Origin: Linum tenue
Taxonomy: Eukaryota > Streptophyta > Magnoliopsida > Malpighiales > Linaceae
DNA: 64,000 bases
Assembly: GCA_946122785.1 (NCBI GenBank)
Contig: CAMGYJ010000006.1
Span: 70,123,676 to 70,187,675, forward strand
Reading direction: 5' to 3'
Part shown: piece by piece, positions 1 through 10,908 of the stretch
How the letters are laid out: each line of letters opens with the position of its first letter
Numbering within the stretch: the first letter of the stretch is position 1
The notes under the pieces: model-generated
Seen by the model: only the letters and a program-made list of their open reading frames with translations
Told to the model about the DNA's origin: nothing
The model's database searches: none
Translations under genes and position numbers: made by a program

Positions 1-1839
1 TCTTGATGGTCTTAGTTCTCGGATTGATAGACGTGTTAGCCAACTGGTTGAAGTCGTAGATAAAAACAGAATGGATTTTGAAAGTAACATACGTGATTTT
101 AATGATTTTAGAGAGTTTTTGAATATGCCAGTGCCGCAAACAAGGGCTTTGCCGTTAAGCGGCGAGAATCCGTTACACAACGACACTGGCACCAATAGCT
201 TTCCGGTCAATGGCGGTCGAGATACTCAACCGAGACAGGGCGTTTCGCCGACACCGGTGGTGAACCCAACAAGTCCGTCTAGAGTAAATCCTGGCGAGAC
301 CAGCACTGCGGCTAACACTCGTGTTGAGCCGCCACTAGTGCACAATGTGGGTCCACAAAATATTCCGGAGGCCAGACCCTACGTGGCTTCGATGAGCGGT
401 GCTGGTGGTGGAGGAACGATCAACAATGATCATGTTCCGCCACGCGGCTACCCACAAAATGTGCCTCCTCCTCCAAACGGACTTGGCATGGATCCTGGTG
501 GATTCGTACCACAAGGGGGGCAACTCGGGGGGCAAGACGTTAATGCGATTCGAGATCAAGTAGCACAGATGCTGGCGGATCAGTTTGGTTTAGGGATTAG
601 ACCAGCGATGCCGCCGGTGTATCGAAAACCATATCCGGATTGGGTTGATAGATACTACCCCTTTCCACGTGGTTTTCGCGTGCCTGATTTCATTACCTTC
701 AGCGGGACTGGGGATCAGTCGAGCATGTTGGACGATTCACGGTTCAGTGTGGTGATGTGAGTGATTTCTTGAAGTTGCGTTTGTTTGGCAACTCGTTGAC
801 CGGTCCCGCATTCGCGTGGTACGTCAACTTGCCATCGAACTCGGTTCAAACTTGGCAGCAAATGGAACAAATGTTCCATGCCCAGTTCTACCGTTCTGAG
901 CCAGAAGTGACAATGGCAGACTTGGCACGAATGCGCCAACAACCAGGAGAAACAGTGGAACACTTTTTAACGAACTTTAAAAATGCAAGAATCGCTGTTT
1001 TGTGAACTTGACAGAACGCGAGTTTGTTAAACTGGCCCAGGGTGGATTGAATTTTGAACTTCATAAAAAGTTTCAAGATAGGGAGTTTTCTGATTTGTTT
1101 CAATTGATGTCCTGCGCTGTTAGATATGAATCTCTTCTCCATGAAGAAGAACATAAGAGAAGTGGCTCTCGCGGACAATATTTCCCTAATTTTGAAAACT
1201 ATGGTGTGAATAACGTCGGCAGCGATGTCGACGAGGTTGAAGTTGATTTGGCCGAGATTGTGCAGGGGAAGCCATATTTGTGTGCTTCTCTAGCCAAGGC
1301 CGAGGGGGAACCACAAGGTGGAAAGCCCAATCCGATTCAAACTAGGAAATATTCCTTCGATGTTTCAAAATCAGAACTGATTTTCGACCAGCTTTACAAA
1401 GATGGTCAAATTAAGTTGACTGGGGGGCATACTATCCCGCCAGCTGAAAAAATTAAAAGGGAAACGATACTGTAAATGGCACAACAATGCATCTCATTCA
1501 ACTAACATGTGTGTTGTGTTTCGCAATGTTGTGCAGGATGCAATTGAGAAAGGTCGGTTCAAGTTCCCAGAGCCGAGGAAGGAGGCCATGATTGTTGACA
1601 CTGACCCGTTTCCCAACGGTGTGGGCGTCAATATGGTCAACGTTGTGGGGGGCAACATTGTCGAAACTCTTTTGTACCACAAAGACCTTGGTCCTCAAAA
1701 AATTAAGAGTATGGAAGGGGGACCATGCAACGTCGCAGTTTCAAGCACAAAGGTGTTAGGTAAGGCATGCTTGAAATCGTTGTCCGAGATTGTGAGACCA
1801 TCAATGCTTGCGTTAGGTGGTCCACCAAAATTTGAGTAA
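1..1839 (+). pseudogene. Retrotransposon gag remnant, frameshifted
   Basis: The structural gag protein of the non-autonomous element, which would package element RNA into particles. It reads in three consecutive frames: 1 to about 715, then to about 1003, then to 1475, with more of the same protein in another frame at 1507-1839. The first part is a Pro/Gly/Asn-rich linker ending in a YPDWVDRYYPFPRGFRVPDF motif. The middle holds the retrotransposon gag core (LFGNSLTGPAFAWY, then RQQPGETVEHFL). The third holds the conserved LTEREFVKLAQGGL block. A CKWHN...H...C zinc-knuckle-like cluster is split by a stop at 1473-1475. The breaks sit near 715-722, 1000 and 1475. No protease or polymerase motif follows. 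The 5' end is outside the window. Confidence 0.8.
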
Positions 1840-2679
1840 GCCACCTCAAGAGAGGGTGGCGAAGGCCGAAATTACGGCCTTGCTGGAGGGGTTGCCGATC
1901 GACGGCGACGATTCGAGTAAAGAAGTGAGAAAGGAAGCAGTGTTGCCGACATTGCGGAAGAAATCAACCTTGGCGCGAAGGAGGATCCACGTTCAACTTT
2001 CATAGTGCCATCTTGAATGAATCTAACAGGTACGAGTTAACTCTGCTTCTGATTGGCTTCAAAGATTGTTTTATGTGTGAATGTCATGAAATACTGCATG
2101 TGCATGTTGCAGTCTTGCTAGCTAGACAATTTATTAATTTTTATCTCAGATTGTCAAATAAGTGAAGTACTGAGCAACATCGATGCTAACGGCGTTGTAC
2201 CAACATGATCATGGCCGTTGGAGTTTAGTGGGGGGTTTGTCACACTATGTATGTGATTTTTATTTTGACCAGAATTGGTAAAATTTGGGCAGGTCACTAT
2301 GTTGTTTAACTAACCATTACGTCGACAAAGTAGAACTTCTATTTTACTTCTTTGTTTTATCGATGATGGTTAAATAAGAATGGATTAAAGACCAATTATG
2401 GTTCTTGTTGTGAACAATAGTGTTTTGGCCTCAATGCCGGAAATTTGCATTGATATAGATAGAGTTGTTTGGGCCAAAGCAACGTTGTTACAATTGGTTG
2501 CAGTGTTGCAGGAGGAAACGTCATTGAGAAAGAAGGACGACGAAAAAAAAAAAGAAGAGGCCAAGCGTTTATGGAAAGCTTGCTGCAATGTTGGAGGAAA
2601 AGAAGAAAATCAGAGTTGTTTTAGAAAAAAAAACACAGTTTGACAGGGCTGTTGAACGCGAGTGAGAAGGAAATCAGAG

Positions 2680-3120
2680 CTGGTTGCAAGGGTTAAAAAA
2701 AATAGGGGAAAAAAGCTCTCTGCACTGCCGCTAACAGACTTGAAGAAGAAAAAAAAAATTAATAAAATTAATCATGCAGCGCTGGCCGCTGTTTCCTCAG
2801 TCGTGAAAAAAAAAATTCAGTTCTGCCGCATCAGCTCTGGCGGAAGAAATATAATAATAAAAAAAATTATGCAGCTCTGCCACTGTTGCAAACAGCTCTG
2901 GCGGAAAAGATAAAAAAAAAGATTTTGTTTTTCCAGCCCTGCGGCTGTTCCCAACAGTCCTGGAAAAAAAATTAAATAATTAATCATGCAGCCCTGCTGC
3001 TGTTTCCCCAGGCATGATATTTTTTTTTCCAGTTCTGCCGCAGCAGCCCTGGTGGAAATTTAAATAATATATATATAAAATCATTATTATTGTTAATTAA
3101 TGCGTGCAGCGCTGGTAGAA
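2680..3120 (+). repeat. Degenerate interspersed repeat of CAGYYCTGCCGC / CAGYYCTGGCGG units
   Basis: Related short blocks such as CAGTTCTGCCGCATCAGC, CAGCTCTGGCGGAA, CAGCCCTGCGGCTG and CAGTTCTGCCGCAGCAGC recur every 40-70 bp, separated by poly-A or AT-rich spacers. The pairs are loosely complementary (CTGCCGC against GCGGCAG), so short hairpins are possible. Weaker relatives (GCAGCGCTGC, GCTGCGGGACTGGCCGC) occur at 6650-6720 in the second internal region. Confidence 0.55.
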
Positions 3121-3334
3121 AAAAAAAGGAAAAGTTTGACCGCGTTGTTGCAATTAGCCGCAATACTGGTGGCCAAAATCATTTGGCCATACATGAGGAT
3201 TATATAAGTGGTAATTAAAGACTTCATTGCTAACTTTGACCTACGTGTTTATTGTGTTTAACACTTGGAGCCAAGTATTTTAGGTGTTATACTATTTTGT
3301 CAACAATTTGGTTCATACTTCCTATAAACCAAAT

Positions 3335-3347
3335 TGTGGAGGGCATT
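3335..3347 (+). other. Polypurine tract of the first internal region
   Basis: TGTGGAGGGCAT lies directly before the TG of the LTR at 3348. It matches the cleaner copy TGTGGGGGGCAT at 7209-7220. This is the expected site of plus-strand priming. Confidence 0.65.
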
Positions 3348-3409
3348 TGTTGACACCTAAAATTAATTTGGCCGGAATTAAATGCCGCATTAATTAGTCT
3401 CGGCATTTA

Positions 3410-4190
3410 ATTCGATGTCGCGGGTAAAAAACGGTGTCGTTTGGAGTCGAGCGGCGTCGTGGAGAGTTAAAGCGATACCGCGAAACAGAGAAACGGTACC
3501 GCAAGGAAGATCAGCGGTGCCGCGGCATCAGAAACGACACTGTTTGCCAAAAGGGCGCCGCGCGTTTAGCTGGGTGTTGAAGAAGGAATTTTCTCTAATT
3601 AATTATTATTATTTGTTTCCTTGTTGGATAGGGAGAAGCGGCACCGCGGAGAGCTAAAACGGTGCCGCGGAATTAAAAACGGTACCGCGAGGAAGCCCAA
3701 CGGTACCGCTATACTAGCAAACGACAGTGTTTAATAATAAACAGTGTCGCGGAAGGAAAAACAAACGGAGCCGTTTTGGCGCTAATGATGTCGTTGGTCA
3801 ATACACGAGTTGGACTAGTGTTGGCCAGATTAATTACTTAATATTTTTAATGGCTTTTTAGCGTGGTATAAATTAGTTGAAAGCGATGTCGCGAGTGGCC
3901 AAACGATGCCGCAGTAGTTAAAACGATAGTGCTAAATGCAAAGCGGCATCGCAAAGTTCAACAGCATCGCAGAAATAGAAAACGATGCTGTTTAATTAAG
4001 AACGGCGCCGCGAAGTGAGAGTTTGACGGCGTGTCAACAATGATGGCCGGTTTAATTAATTAATATTTTAAGGATCAGTTAAGACGATGTCGCTTTAGCA
4101 GAAAATGACATCGTGGGAGATATCGACACCGTCGCGGTACTGAAACGATGTTGTTTAATAGAAAACAACGTCGCAGTGGCGAGAGTTCAG
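3410..4190 (+). repeat. CG-palindromic micro-repeats in the first LTR
   Basis: Dozens of 12-20 bp variants of AAACGRYRYCGC occur, for example GCGGTGCCGCGG, AACGGTACCGCGAGG, AACGATGTCGCG and AAACGGTGCCGCGG. Most are centred on a short palindrome such as CGGTACCG. Spacing is irregular at about 20-30 bp. The same array fills 7275-8215 of the second LTR. This is the likely U3 part of the LTR. Confidence 0.7.
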
Positions 4191-4644
4191 CAATGGTGGA
4201 TTTCGGCTCAATGTCGTTTTGGCCAAGTTGCCACGTGTCCAAGCGGTTTCGCACTCGTGGGAGTTACGCAACAAGGAGGAAGTTACCTGCACGGTTGACA
4301 GGAATGACGACGTGGGAGACAAAGGCGCGTAGGCAGTTACTACGACTGCGGGGAGAAGAGCGAAGTATAAAGATTGGGAAGAGAGAGAAGTTCAAGACGG
4401 CAAAATCAAATCACAACTGCACCATAGCAGAATTTATCTTTTTCTCTCTAGTTCGTAGAACTGCTCTGTCAAAGACCTCCTTTGCAGAGTCGTAGTAGTT
4501 GTAGTCTTAGTCGTAGTCGCGGAGCTCTCCACAGGAATCTCCATAGGAGTAGCGGTAGCGTAGATTCCTCAAAACTCAAACACCCTCGTTCGAACGTAGT
4601 TTGGAGAGGTGCGAACCGTAGTAACGGTCGTTGTTGGTTAGAAG

Positions 4645-4905
4645 TCAGAGGTGCATCGATCAAATCAACACCGCCCGGCGGTGGATATTTGACGGTCACG
4701 TTGATTTCATCATTTAGAGGTGCATCGATCAAATCAACATCGCACGGCGGTGGATATTTGACGATCGTCATCGTTTTCAGAAGTCAGAGTTGTACCGATC
4801 AAATCAACGACGCCGACATTCGGCGGCGGATATTTGACGGTCGTCTCGATTTCAGCTATCAGCGGTGCATTCGATCAACGGCACCGCAAGAGTTTCCACC
4901 GCGAA
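4645..4905 (+). repeat. 70-bp tandem repeat near the LTR end, about 4 units
   Basis: The units start AGAGGTGCATCGATCAAATC, contain GGCGGTGGATATTTGACG, and recur at about 4648, 4718, 4788 and (diverged) 4860. Because 70 is not a multiple of 3, the apparent ORFs across them change frame from unit to unit and are not evidence of coding. Confidence 0.8.
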
Positions 4906-4976
4906 GCATCAAATCAACATCGCCGAAAACAAATTCGGCACTGGCGGTGGCATTTGGTTTTCCCGAGGAAACAATT

Positions 4977-4994
4977 TGGCACACCCGGTGGGAC
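4977..4994 (+). other. Primer-binding site
   Basis: TGGCACACCCGGTGGGAC starts 3 bp after the LTR. The leading TGG would pair with a tRNA CCA end. I cannot assign the tRNA from memory. Confidence 0.6.
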
Positions 4995-5010
4995 ACGTGT
5001 GTTTGACATG

Positions 5011-5685
5011 GCTCTGCGACGAGGAAAAGAAGATTGTGGTCTTCGACAAGGATCCATGGCGGAGGCTCAATTGATCAACATGGAGATTGACGACGATGTT
5101 GGCGATTCAAGCAACAACGCTGGAGCGGAGGTGCAATCAGTGACACGAATCTCCGATCGGGGTGAGATGTTGCGCATACTCCGCCAAGTAGTGGTTGAAC
5201 TCAGCAGAGATAGCCAACAGGTAAATCTCATTTTAACTTCTCTTAATAAAAAAATGGATAATCTTTAAAAAAACATAGATCAATGGTTTGATAAGTTGGA
5301 CGACTCTGTTTCTGATTTTAATATGTCAATACGTGGAGCCACGTATGATTTTGATGTGTTTAAATCTCGAACCATGTATGTTGTGTGTGAGGATGCGATG
5401 GTTGGTCGAATAGCTAATGTCAACCAAAATCCCTTATCGATGGCTACAACATTGTTGCCAGAAGTGAGTAAATCCAATGTGTTCTTTCCTGTGAACAACG
5501 TTGTTCTAAAGGACACACCATTTGGAATTGGCTTGCAGAAGCCACTACGAAGAAGTCAGTATCGACTTACTTCTAGTAAGAGTGAAAACAAGAACCAGGG
5601 TCGAGAACGCGGTTACAGTCACGTTGAGCATAGGAAGCTCACGTATGATGGGTTGTCCAAGCAATTGCAATGGTGTTCAATCTAA
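5011..5685 (+). pseudogene. Gag N-terminal remnant in the second internal region
   Basis: The reading frame starts at the ATG at 5008-5010 or the next downstream ATG (5056), has a stop at 5266-5268, then continues in the same frame to 5685. It includes a helical stretch ending SLNKKMDNL that parallels the DRRVSQLVEVVDKN region at the start of the window. None of the later gag core motifs (REFVKLAQ, zinc knuckle) is present, so the central gag seen at 757-1475 is deleted or replaced here. The two internal regions therefore differ in content although their flanking LTRs are homologous. Confidence 0.55.
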
Positions 5686-6487
5686 GCCGCTAGGGGGGCA
5701 TGAGATCCCACCGCATGGTCGGGAAAAACAACATCGCAAGTGGCAAATAAGTTTGCCAAATCTGTCCTATTCTAGGAAAATTCAAACAAGGATGGCCGCA
5801 AAAACTTTGCAGTGTGGGGGTGGTAGCCACGTGGAAAAAACCAATCCCGCAAGGGTTGGTATGAATCAACAGAATCCTCCATGTAAGTTGTCCCCAAAGA
5901 CTCCACCTAGTGAAAATGGGGGCAAGTTCAATCAACCCCGACATGGAGTTGTCACACAAGTGTCGAGGAGGAACAAGTCTGCTATGAATGGTGGATTGGG
6001 GGGCAAGTATAATGCTCTACAAACTCCAAAATCACGCGGGAGCTCAAAAGAAACGATGTGGTTGTGTGGTAAGTGTCGTGGTAAACAAAGCACCCACACA
6101 CTTGTCAGTGAAGCTCATAAGCATCGGTGCTCATACCCACAACGACATGGTGAGTGTGTGCAGCTGACAAAACAAGACCAGTCTGGGCAAGCAATGTCGC
6201 ATGGTCGAATTGGCAAGACAAAGGCGCCAAAAGACGTGGGTTCCCTACCTAGAGAAAATAATACATGTAGTTCTCATTGGCCCAAACCTGAGTTGAGGCC
6301 AAATCGAGATCGTGGAGTCTCGAACAAGGATGTTCGAACTAGATCCAACTGTGACTTCAAAATTTTTCAGTCGCGTGTAAAGCCAGCTGTGACAAGTCAT
6401 ATTGTTCACAGATGGCTTGTTTGGTTTGATATGTGGAGTTGGCAGTGGGTGTGGATATTTGGCATGATGATTTATGCCAAAGTCTAA
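5522..6487 (+). other. Unrecognised open frame in the second internal region
   Basis: A 321-codon open frame, rich in Lys, Arg, Gln and Pro. It has several C/H-containing stretches (GGGSHVEK, CGKCRGKQSTH, HKHRCSYPQRHGEC) but no motif I can assign. It overlaps the tail of the gag remnant in another frame and has no convincing ATG context. It sits where gag and pol would be in a complete element. It may be captured sequence or a scrambled gag spacer. I would not call it a gene without homology support. Confidence 0.3.
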
Positions 6488-7208
6488 CTTGTTTTTAATT
6501 TCGCTATTAATAAATAATGTGGCCAAGTTAGGCCGAGTAATATATTATAAAAAAATAATAATCAAAACACTAGTGGTTTCGGCAAAGCAGTGGTGTTGGC
6601 CGCACAATCTCGTGGGAAATCAGTTTGGCCCAAATAGAATGATTGATGGGCGTTGCAGCGCTGCTTTCCTAGGGGTGGAATAGTTTCCTCCAAAAACAAT
6701 GCTGCGGGACTGGCCGCAATGACGTTGGAAAATAAAAACAATAAAAAAAATGTTAATAAAAGGTTTTGGCCAAACAGTGTTGCTTATGACTTGCCGCGGC
6801 ATTGTAGAAAAGTGGCCAAGGTAATATTCGCAGCATTGCAAGTCGTGAAAGAGTGAAAATTTTATACTAATTTTCCTTCTTGCATGAGTCTGCGGAGCAG
6901 ACCAGTATTGGTTGAAAAGAAAAACGGAGACGTGGAGAATACTATTCTCACCGCAACTCTGTTTGGCAACAACCATGTTCTTTGTGGTGGTAATTTGGCC
7001 AGGTAAAAAAAAAAATCAATGTTGCGGATCCAGCGACGCAAAGGCAAAAGAATTACAAGGCCCCATTTAATAGTTTTCCTAATCTAAGCATCCTTGCCTA
7101 GACGTGATTCATGAATTTTCTAGGGCAAAGTTGATTTAATTATTTAAGTAATTTTAGATGATTTGAGTTGTGTCAACAACTTGGTTCATAAATTCTTATA
7201 AACCAAGT

Positions 7209-7220
7209 TGTGGGGGGCAT
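7209..7220 (+). other. Polypurine tract of the second internal region
   Basis: TGTGGGGGGCAT abuts the TG of the LTR at 7221. Confidence 0.7.
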
Positions 7221-8871
7221 TGTTTACACCTAAAATTAATTTGAATTAGTTAAATACCGTATTAATGAGTCTCGACATTTAGTTCGATGCCGCATGATAC
7301 AAAACGATGTCGTTTGGAATCGAGCAATGTCGCGGAGAGTGTAAACGACACCGCAAGGAAGCTCGCCGACATCGCGGTACTTGAAACGACATTGTTTACT
7401 AGAAAACAATTGTTGTGAGACATGGGCCGCAAGATTGGTGTTGTGTTTGGGAAAGGAGTGTGTTTTTATTCCTTATCGGAGAAGGAGAGTGAAACGACAC
7501 CGCGTAGAGACAAGCGGCGTCGCAGATGGGTAAAACGATACCGCGAAACAGAAAAACAGTACCGCAAGGAAGCTCAGCGGTATCGTGGCACTGGAAACGA
7601 CACTGATTACCGGAAAATAAGAGGTGGGCCGCGCGCGTAGTATTGGAGTTGGAAAAGGAGTTATTATTTTTTTATTTTTACTCCTTGTCGGAAGGGGAGA
7701 AGCGGTACCGCGTGGAGACAAGCGGCATCGCGAAGAATTAAAACGGTACCGCGGAAGTAAAAATGATGCTGCAGGAGGCCTTGATAAGCGGTGCCGATTA
7801 AATAAATAAAAAAAACCATATATGGTAGGATTTTTGGTGAGGGCCGCGCGCCAAGCCCAACGGCACCGCAAGACGAGAAAACGGTACCGTTTGGTAGAGA
7901 ACAATGTCGCGGAATGAAAAAAGACATTGTTTGATGGGACCAGGACGGAGCAGTTCAAGGTCGACATCGATCAGTGAAAAGCGATGTCGCGGAAAGATTA
8001 AACGGCGCCAAGGGATGAGAATTTGACCGCGTGGCAATAATGAGCCGGTTTAATTAATTAATCTGTTTAATGATTATTTTAGACGGTGTTGTTTGACTAA
8101 AATGACGTCGCGAGAGAAAACAACACCACGGAGTATAAAACGACAGTGTTTAATATAAAACAATGTCGCGGAGAAAAAAGTAGACAAAGCTGTTTGGGGA
8201 ATAAAACGACATCGCGTGAGATTCACGCCAACCAGAGCGAGGAGGAGATCAACACGGTTGAGACACGTGGGAGTTCACAACGGAGCAGTTGAGAAAGCGG
8301 TTTCACCGAGCGTGAAGACTACGAAGATGTTTTTCGAATAAAAGCAGTGGAGCAAGGAGAGAGGGGGACAACCAAATCAACACAAAAACAAATCTGTCAA
8401 ACTTTACCTTTTTTTTCTCTGTAACTCCTTCGCGGAGCTCTCCTTCCAGGAAGGATCTCCATAGTTGGTAGAAGTAGTCGTAGTCGCGGAGCTCTCCACG
8501 GGAATCTCCATAGGAGTAGATCTAACATAGATTCCCCAAAACTCAAACACCCTCGTTCGAACGTAGTTTGGAGAGGTGCGAACCATAGTAACGGTCGTTC
8601 TTGGTTAGAAGTCAGAGGTGCATCGATCAAATCAACACTGCCCGGCGGTGGATATTTGACGGTCACGTTGATTTCATCATTCAGAGGTGCATCGATCAAA
8701 TCAACGGCGCCGACATTCGGCGGCGGATATTTGACGGTCGTCTCGATTTCAGCAATCAGCGGTGCATTCGATCAAACGGCACCGCAAGAGTTTCCACCGC
8801 GAAACATCAAATCAACATCGCCGGAAACGAATTCGGCACCGACGGTGGTATTTGGTTTTCTCGAGTAAACA
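7221..8871 (+). repeat. LTR, second copy
   Basis: 1651 bp, from TGTTTACACC to GAGTAAACA, homologous to 3348-4973 through its whole length. It has only three of the 70-bp units (from about 8616) where the first copy has four. The micro-repeat array spans 7275-8215. Many substitutions and indels separate the copies, so this is an old element. After 8871 the sequence is unrelated to the PBS region that follows the first copy, which fixes the right end. Confidence 0.8.
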
Positions 8872-10009
8872 GGTTTTAGGTTATTTTAGGTTAGGCTAGT
8901 CACGTTATTCACGAGATTACCCCGCCCATCGATCAATCAAGCCTTACTGACTATTATAATTCATTTAGACAAAATTTACTTGTAATTTTACCTACTTTCA
9001 AAATCGAGGGGGGCCACAGCCCCTCCCAACTTCAACGTAGCTCCACCACTGGGGTAGGGTTTGGGGATCGGATATCACTATATCTAGAGCCAAGGAGGAC
9101 GCATGTCAAGTTACGTTAAATGACTTGAGTACGGGTTAAGACAGGTCGAACATGCTGATGATAAACTAAACACTAAACTTTAAAAAATATTTCATATATA
9201 TTTGAAAAGGGAAATGAGTTTGTCAAAACGTTGTTAATTAAAATAGTGTATATAATCAAAAAATCATATGATCAAGTGTTTCATACATTAATATTAGATA
9301 TAGTATTTTTCATATAAAATATTTTTGACATTCTTTATTTTTTTTGTATATTACCAAAATGACCATCGCTTATGAAAAATCTAACTCTCTCATAATCACA
9401 TGAAATATAAATTATTAAGTACTGGTTCATAAATTAAGATCTTCATATTATCATTCCAAGTCATGAACTAGATTTTTTCCCCACGTTTTGGTGGTGCCAT
9501 TTGAAAGAATTCTAAGTGTTGAAATCTCTCGTTTTAGTGTGTTACTTTTCATTTCTTTTCCCGTTGGTAGAATAAGGTCGTCCAAATCGATAAAAAAACT
9601 CTCTTATCGTTAAATTAATTATTAATAGACCAACATTCTTTACTCTTTTCAGTTATTTGATTGTACCGAAAATATCATGAACTCGTATCCTGCTGTCCTT
9701 TTTGAAATTATCTATGAAAAAGAGTGGGAGGCTATTAGTAATAATTACATTGCGCTCTGATATGCTTGTAACAAGAGCGTGATTTATTGAGGTCGTAGCC
9801 TCGTAGGCAACTAGGTATTGACCTTCTGTTATGTTAATTATCCACAAAGCATGGGCCTGTTACTCTCAATTGGCCCATCAATGCATAATCCTTGTCCATT
9901 TGGTTAAGCTCATGGGCTTTCTATTAGTGGCCATTTTTTTTATTTACTATTAGTGGCAATTTTGACTAAATTTACTTATCAATTTTTCTTTTTGGAAACG
10001 GGCACTAAG
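8872..10009. other. Intergenic, mostly featureless
   Basis: AT-rich DNA with no credible ORF. At about 9005-9051 the sequence, read on the - strand from 9051, begins CAGTGGTGGAGCTACG and continues into a G-rich stretch. This resembles the termini of many plant CAGTGGCGGAGC-type DNA transposons. No matching second end was found, so it would be a fragment. Confidence 0.45.
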
Positions 10010-10908
10010 GGCACCCCAACCTTCATTCATTGCTTACTAAACGAGGAGTGAGAACTTCAATACAGTCAAAGTACAACCAATAGTTTAAAAGAGGACTAGG
10101 GGCATCCACAAAATGATCCCCAGGCGAACGTTCATGTCCAAGAGAAGCGAGGTAGTCTGCAACGACATTCCCTTCCCGGTACACATGAATAACTTCCACC
10201 TGCCAATCGAGAGCTTGTAGCCTACGCACTTCAAAGACTAGAGCCAAATGAGGGTGCCGCTCCCCTGCGCTTTCAATGAGTTGAATAGCAGAGGGGAGTC
10301 GGTTTGGACTTGTACCTGTTGAAGTCCCATTTCCCAAGCTGCTTGCAATCCAAAAACAATACCTGCCAACTTTGCCTTAGTAATTGATCCTTCTCCCAAG
10401 TTCCTCGAGAAAGCTCTCAGCATGTGACTGTCTTCCCTTATGATAACCCCTCCCGCTGCAACGTTTCCACTTACCACTGATCACTCTGTATTGAGGCATA
10501 CCCAACCTGGCGGGGGAGGCTTCCAAGCAATTAGCTGCCGAGTGGTAGCTTGACTTCCCGTGAAGATCCGCGCAGCCTTTGCCTCCGCCTCCTCAATTTG
10601 CTTTTCCACAGTCACCACTCTGCAGGTTAGTGTGTTTGTCAACTCCAGCTCCTTTTCAAATACCAGTTTGTTCCTATTCTTCCAAAGTGTCCAGCACATC
10701 ACCGCAAACCTGGTCGGCGTCACATTTGAGCTGCGGCCAGCAAGATAGTGTAAGATCCATCTGCTCAAGTCATTTTGGAAGAAAATTTCATCAGGCTCCT
10801 CCTGTAAAAATTCCGCCCATGCAGCACGAGCATAGGGGCAATCACGTATGACGTGCATGGTCGTCTCTTCATCTCCTCCGAAAATTGGACAGGTGGCCTC
10901 CGTGGTTC
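10010..10908 (-). pseudogene. 5'-truncated LINE tail: zf-RVT and RNase H remnant
   Basis: The C-terminus of an L1-type plant non-LTR retrotransposon ORF2. On the - strand from about 10905 it reads a zinc-binding RT tail (TMHVIRDCPYARAAW, then a WTLWKNRNKLVFE motif). A linker ending PPPPGWVCLNTE follows, then a stop near 10483. The RNase H domain is in the same region (VAAGGVIIRED, QTDSPLLFNSL), and after a frameshift near 10300 comes the RNase H end (REGNVVADYLASLGH). The first catalytic Asp reads Glu, and the usual KAEL glutamate reads Lys (TKAKLAG), so the enzyme would be dead even without the breaks. No poly-A tail is obvious at the 3' side near 10010. Nothing upstream of 10908 matches RT or endonuclease. 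Confidence 0.8.

Larger units (their letters stand above)
1840..3347 (+). other. Non-coding 3' internal region of the gag element
   Basis: About 1.5 kb between the gag remnant and the LTR at 3348. Short ORFs here (2398-2643, 2662-2913) run through A-rich tracts and match no family I know. The stretch ends with the same 55-bp tail that precedes the LTR at 7221. Confidence 0.6.
3348..4973 (+). repeat. LTR, first copy
   Basis: 1626 bp, from TGTTGACACC to GAGGAAACA, aligned by eye with 7221-8871. It is followed after ATT by a PBS-like sequence, which fixes the right end. The 5' two-thirds consists of GC-rich CG-palindromic micro-repeats. The last 330 bp carries a tandem repeat of about 70 bp, in one more copy than the second LTR. 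Confidence 0.8.
1..8871 (+). mobile_element. Gag-only Ty3/gypsy-type LTR element, tandem arrangement sharing an LTR
   Basis: Two LTR copies (3348-4973 and 7221-8871) begin TGTTGACACC / TGTTTACACC and end AACA. Each is preceded by the same internal 3' end: a stretch reading like TGGTTCATA...TATAAACCAA, then a purine tract. The order is therefore internal region (start outside the window), LTR, second internal region, LTR. I see gag remnants but no protease, reverse transcriptase or integrase anywhere in 1-8871, so the element looks non-autonomous (LARD or TR-GAG like). The tandem form is what recombination between LTRs of two related elements would leave. The first LTR and any TSD on the left lie outside the window. 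Confidence 0.75.

Noticed and set aside
4482..5006. 174-codon frame across the first LTR end
   Set aside because: Made of the 70-bp repeat and the LTR/PBS junction.
8880..9060. Complete CAGTGGTGGAGC-type DNA transposon
   Set aside because: Only one terminus is visible; no inverted partner or duplication found.
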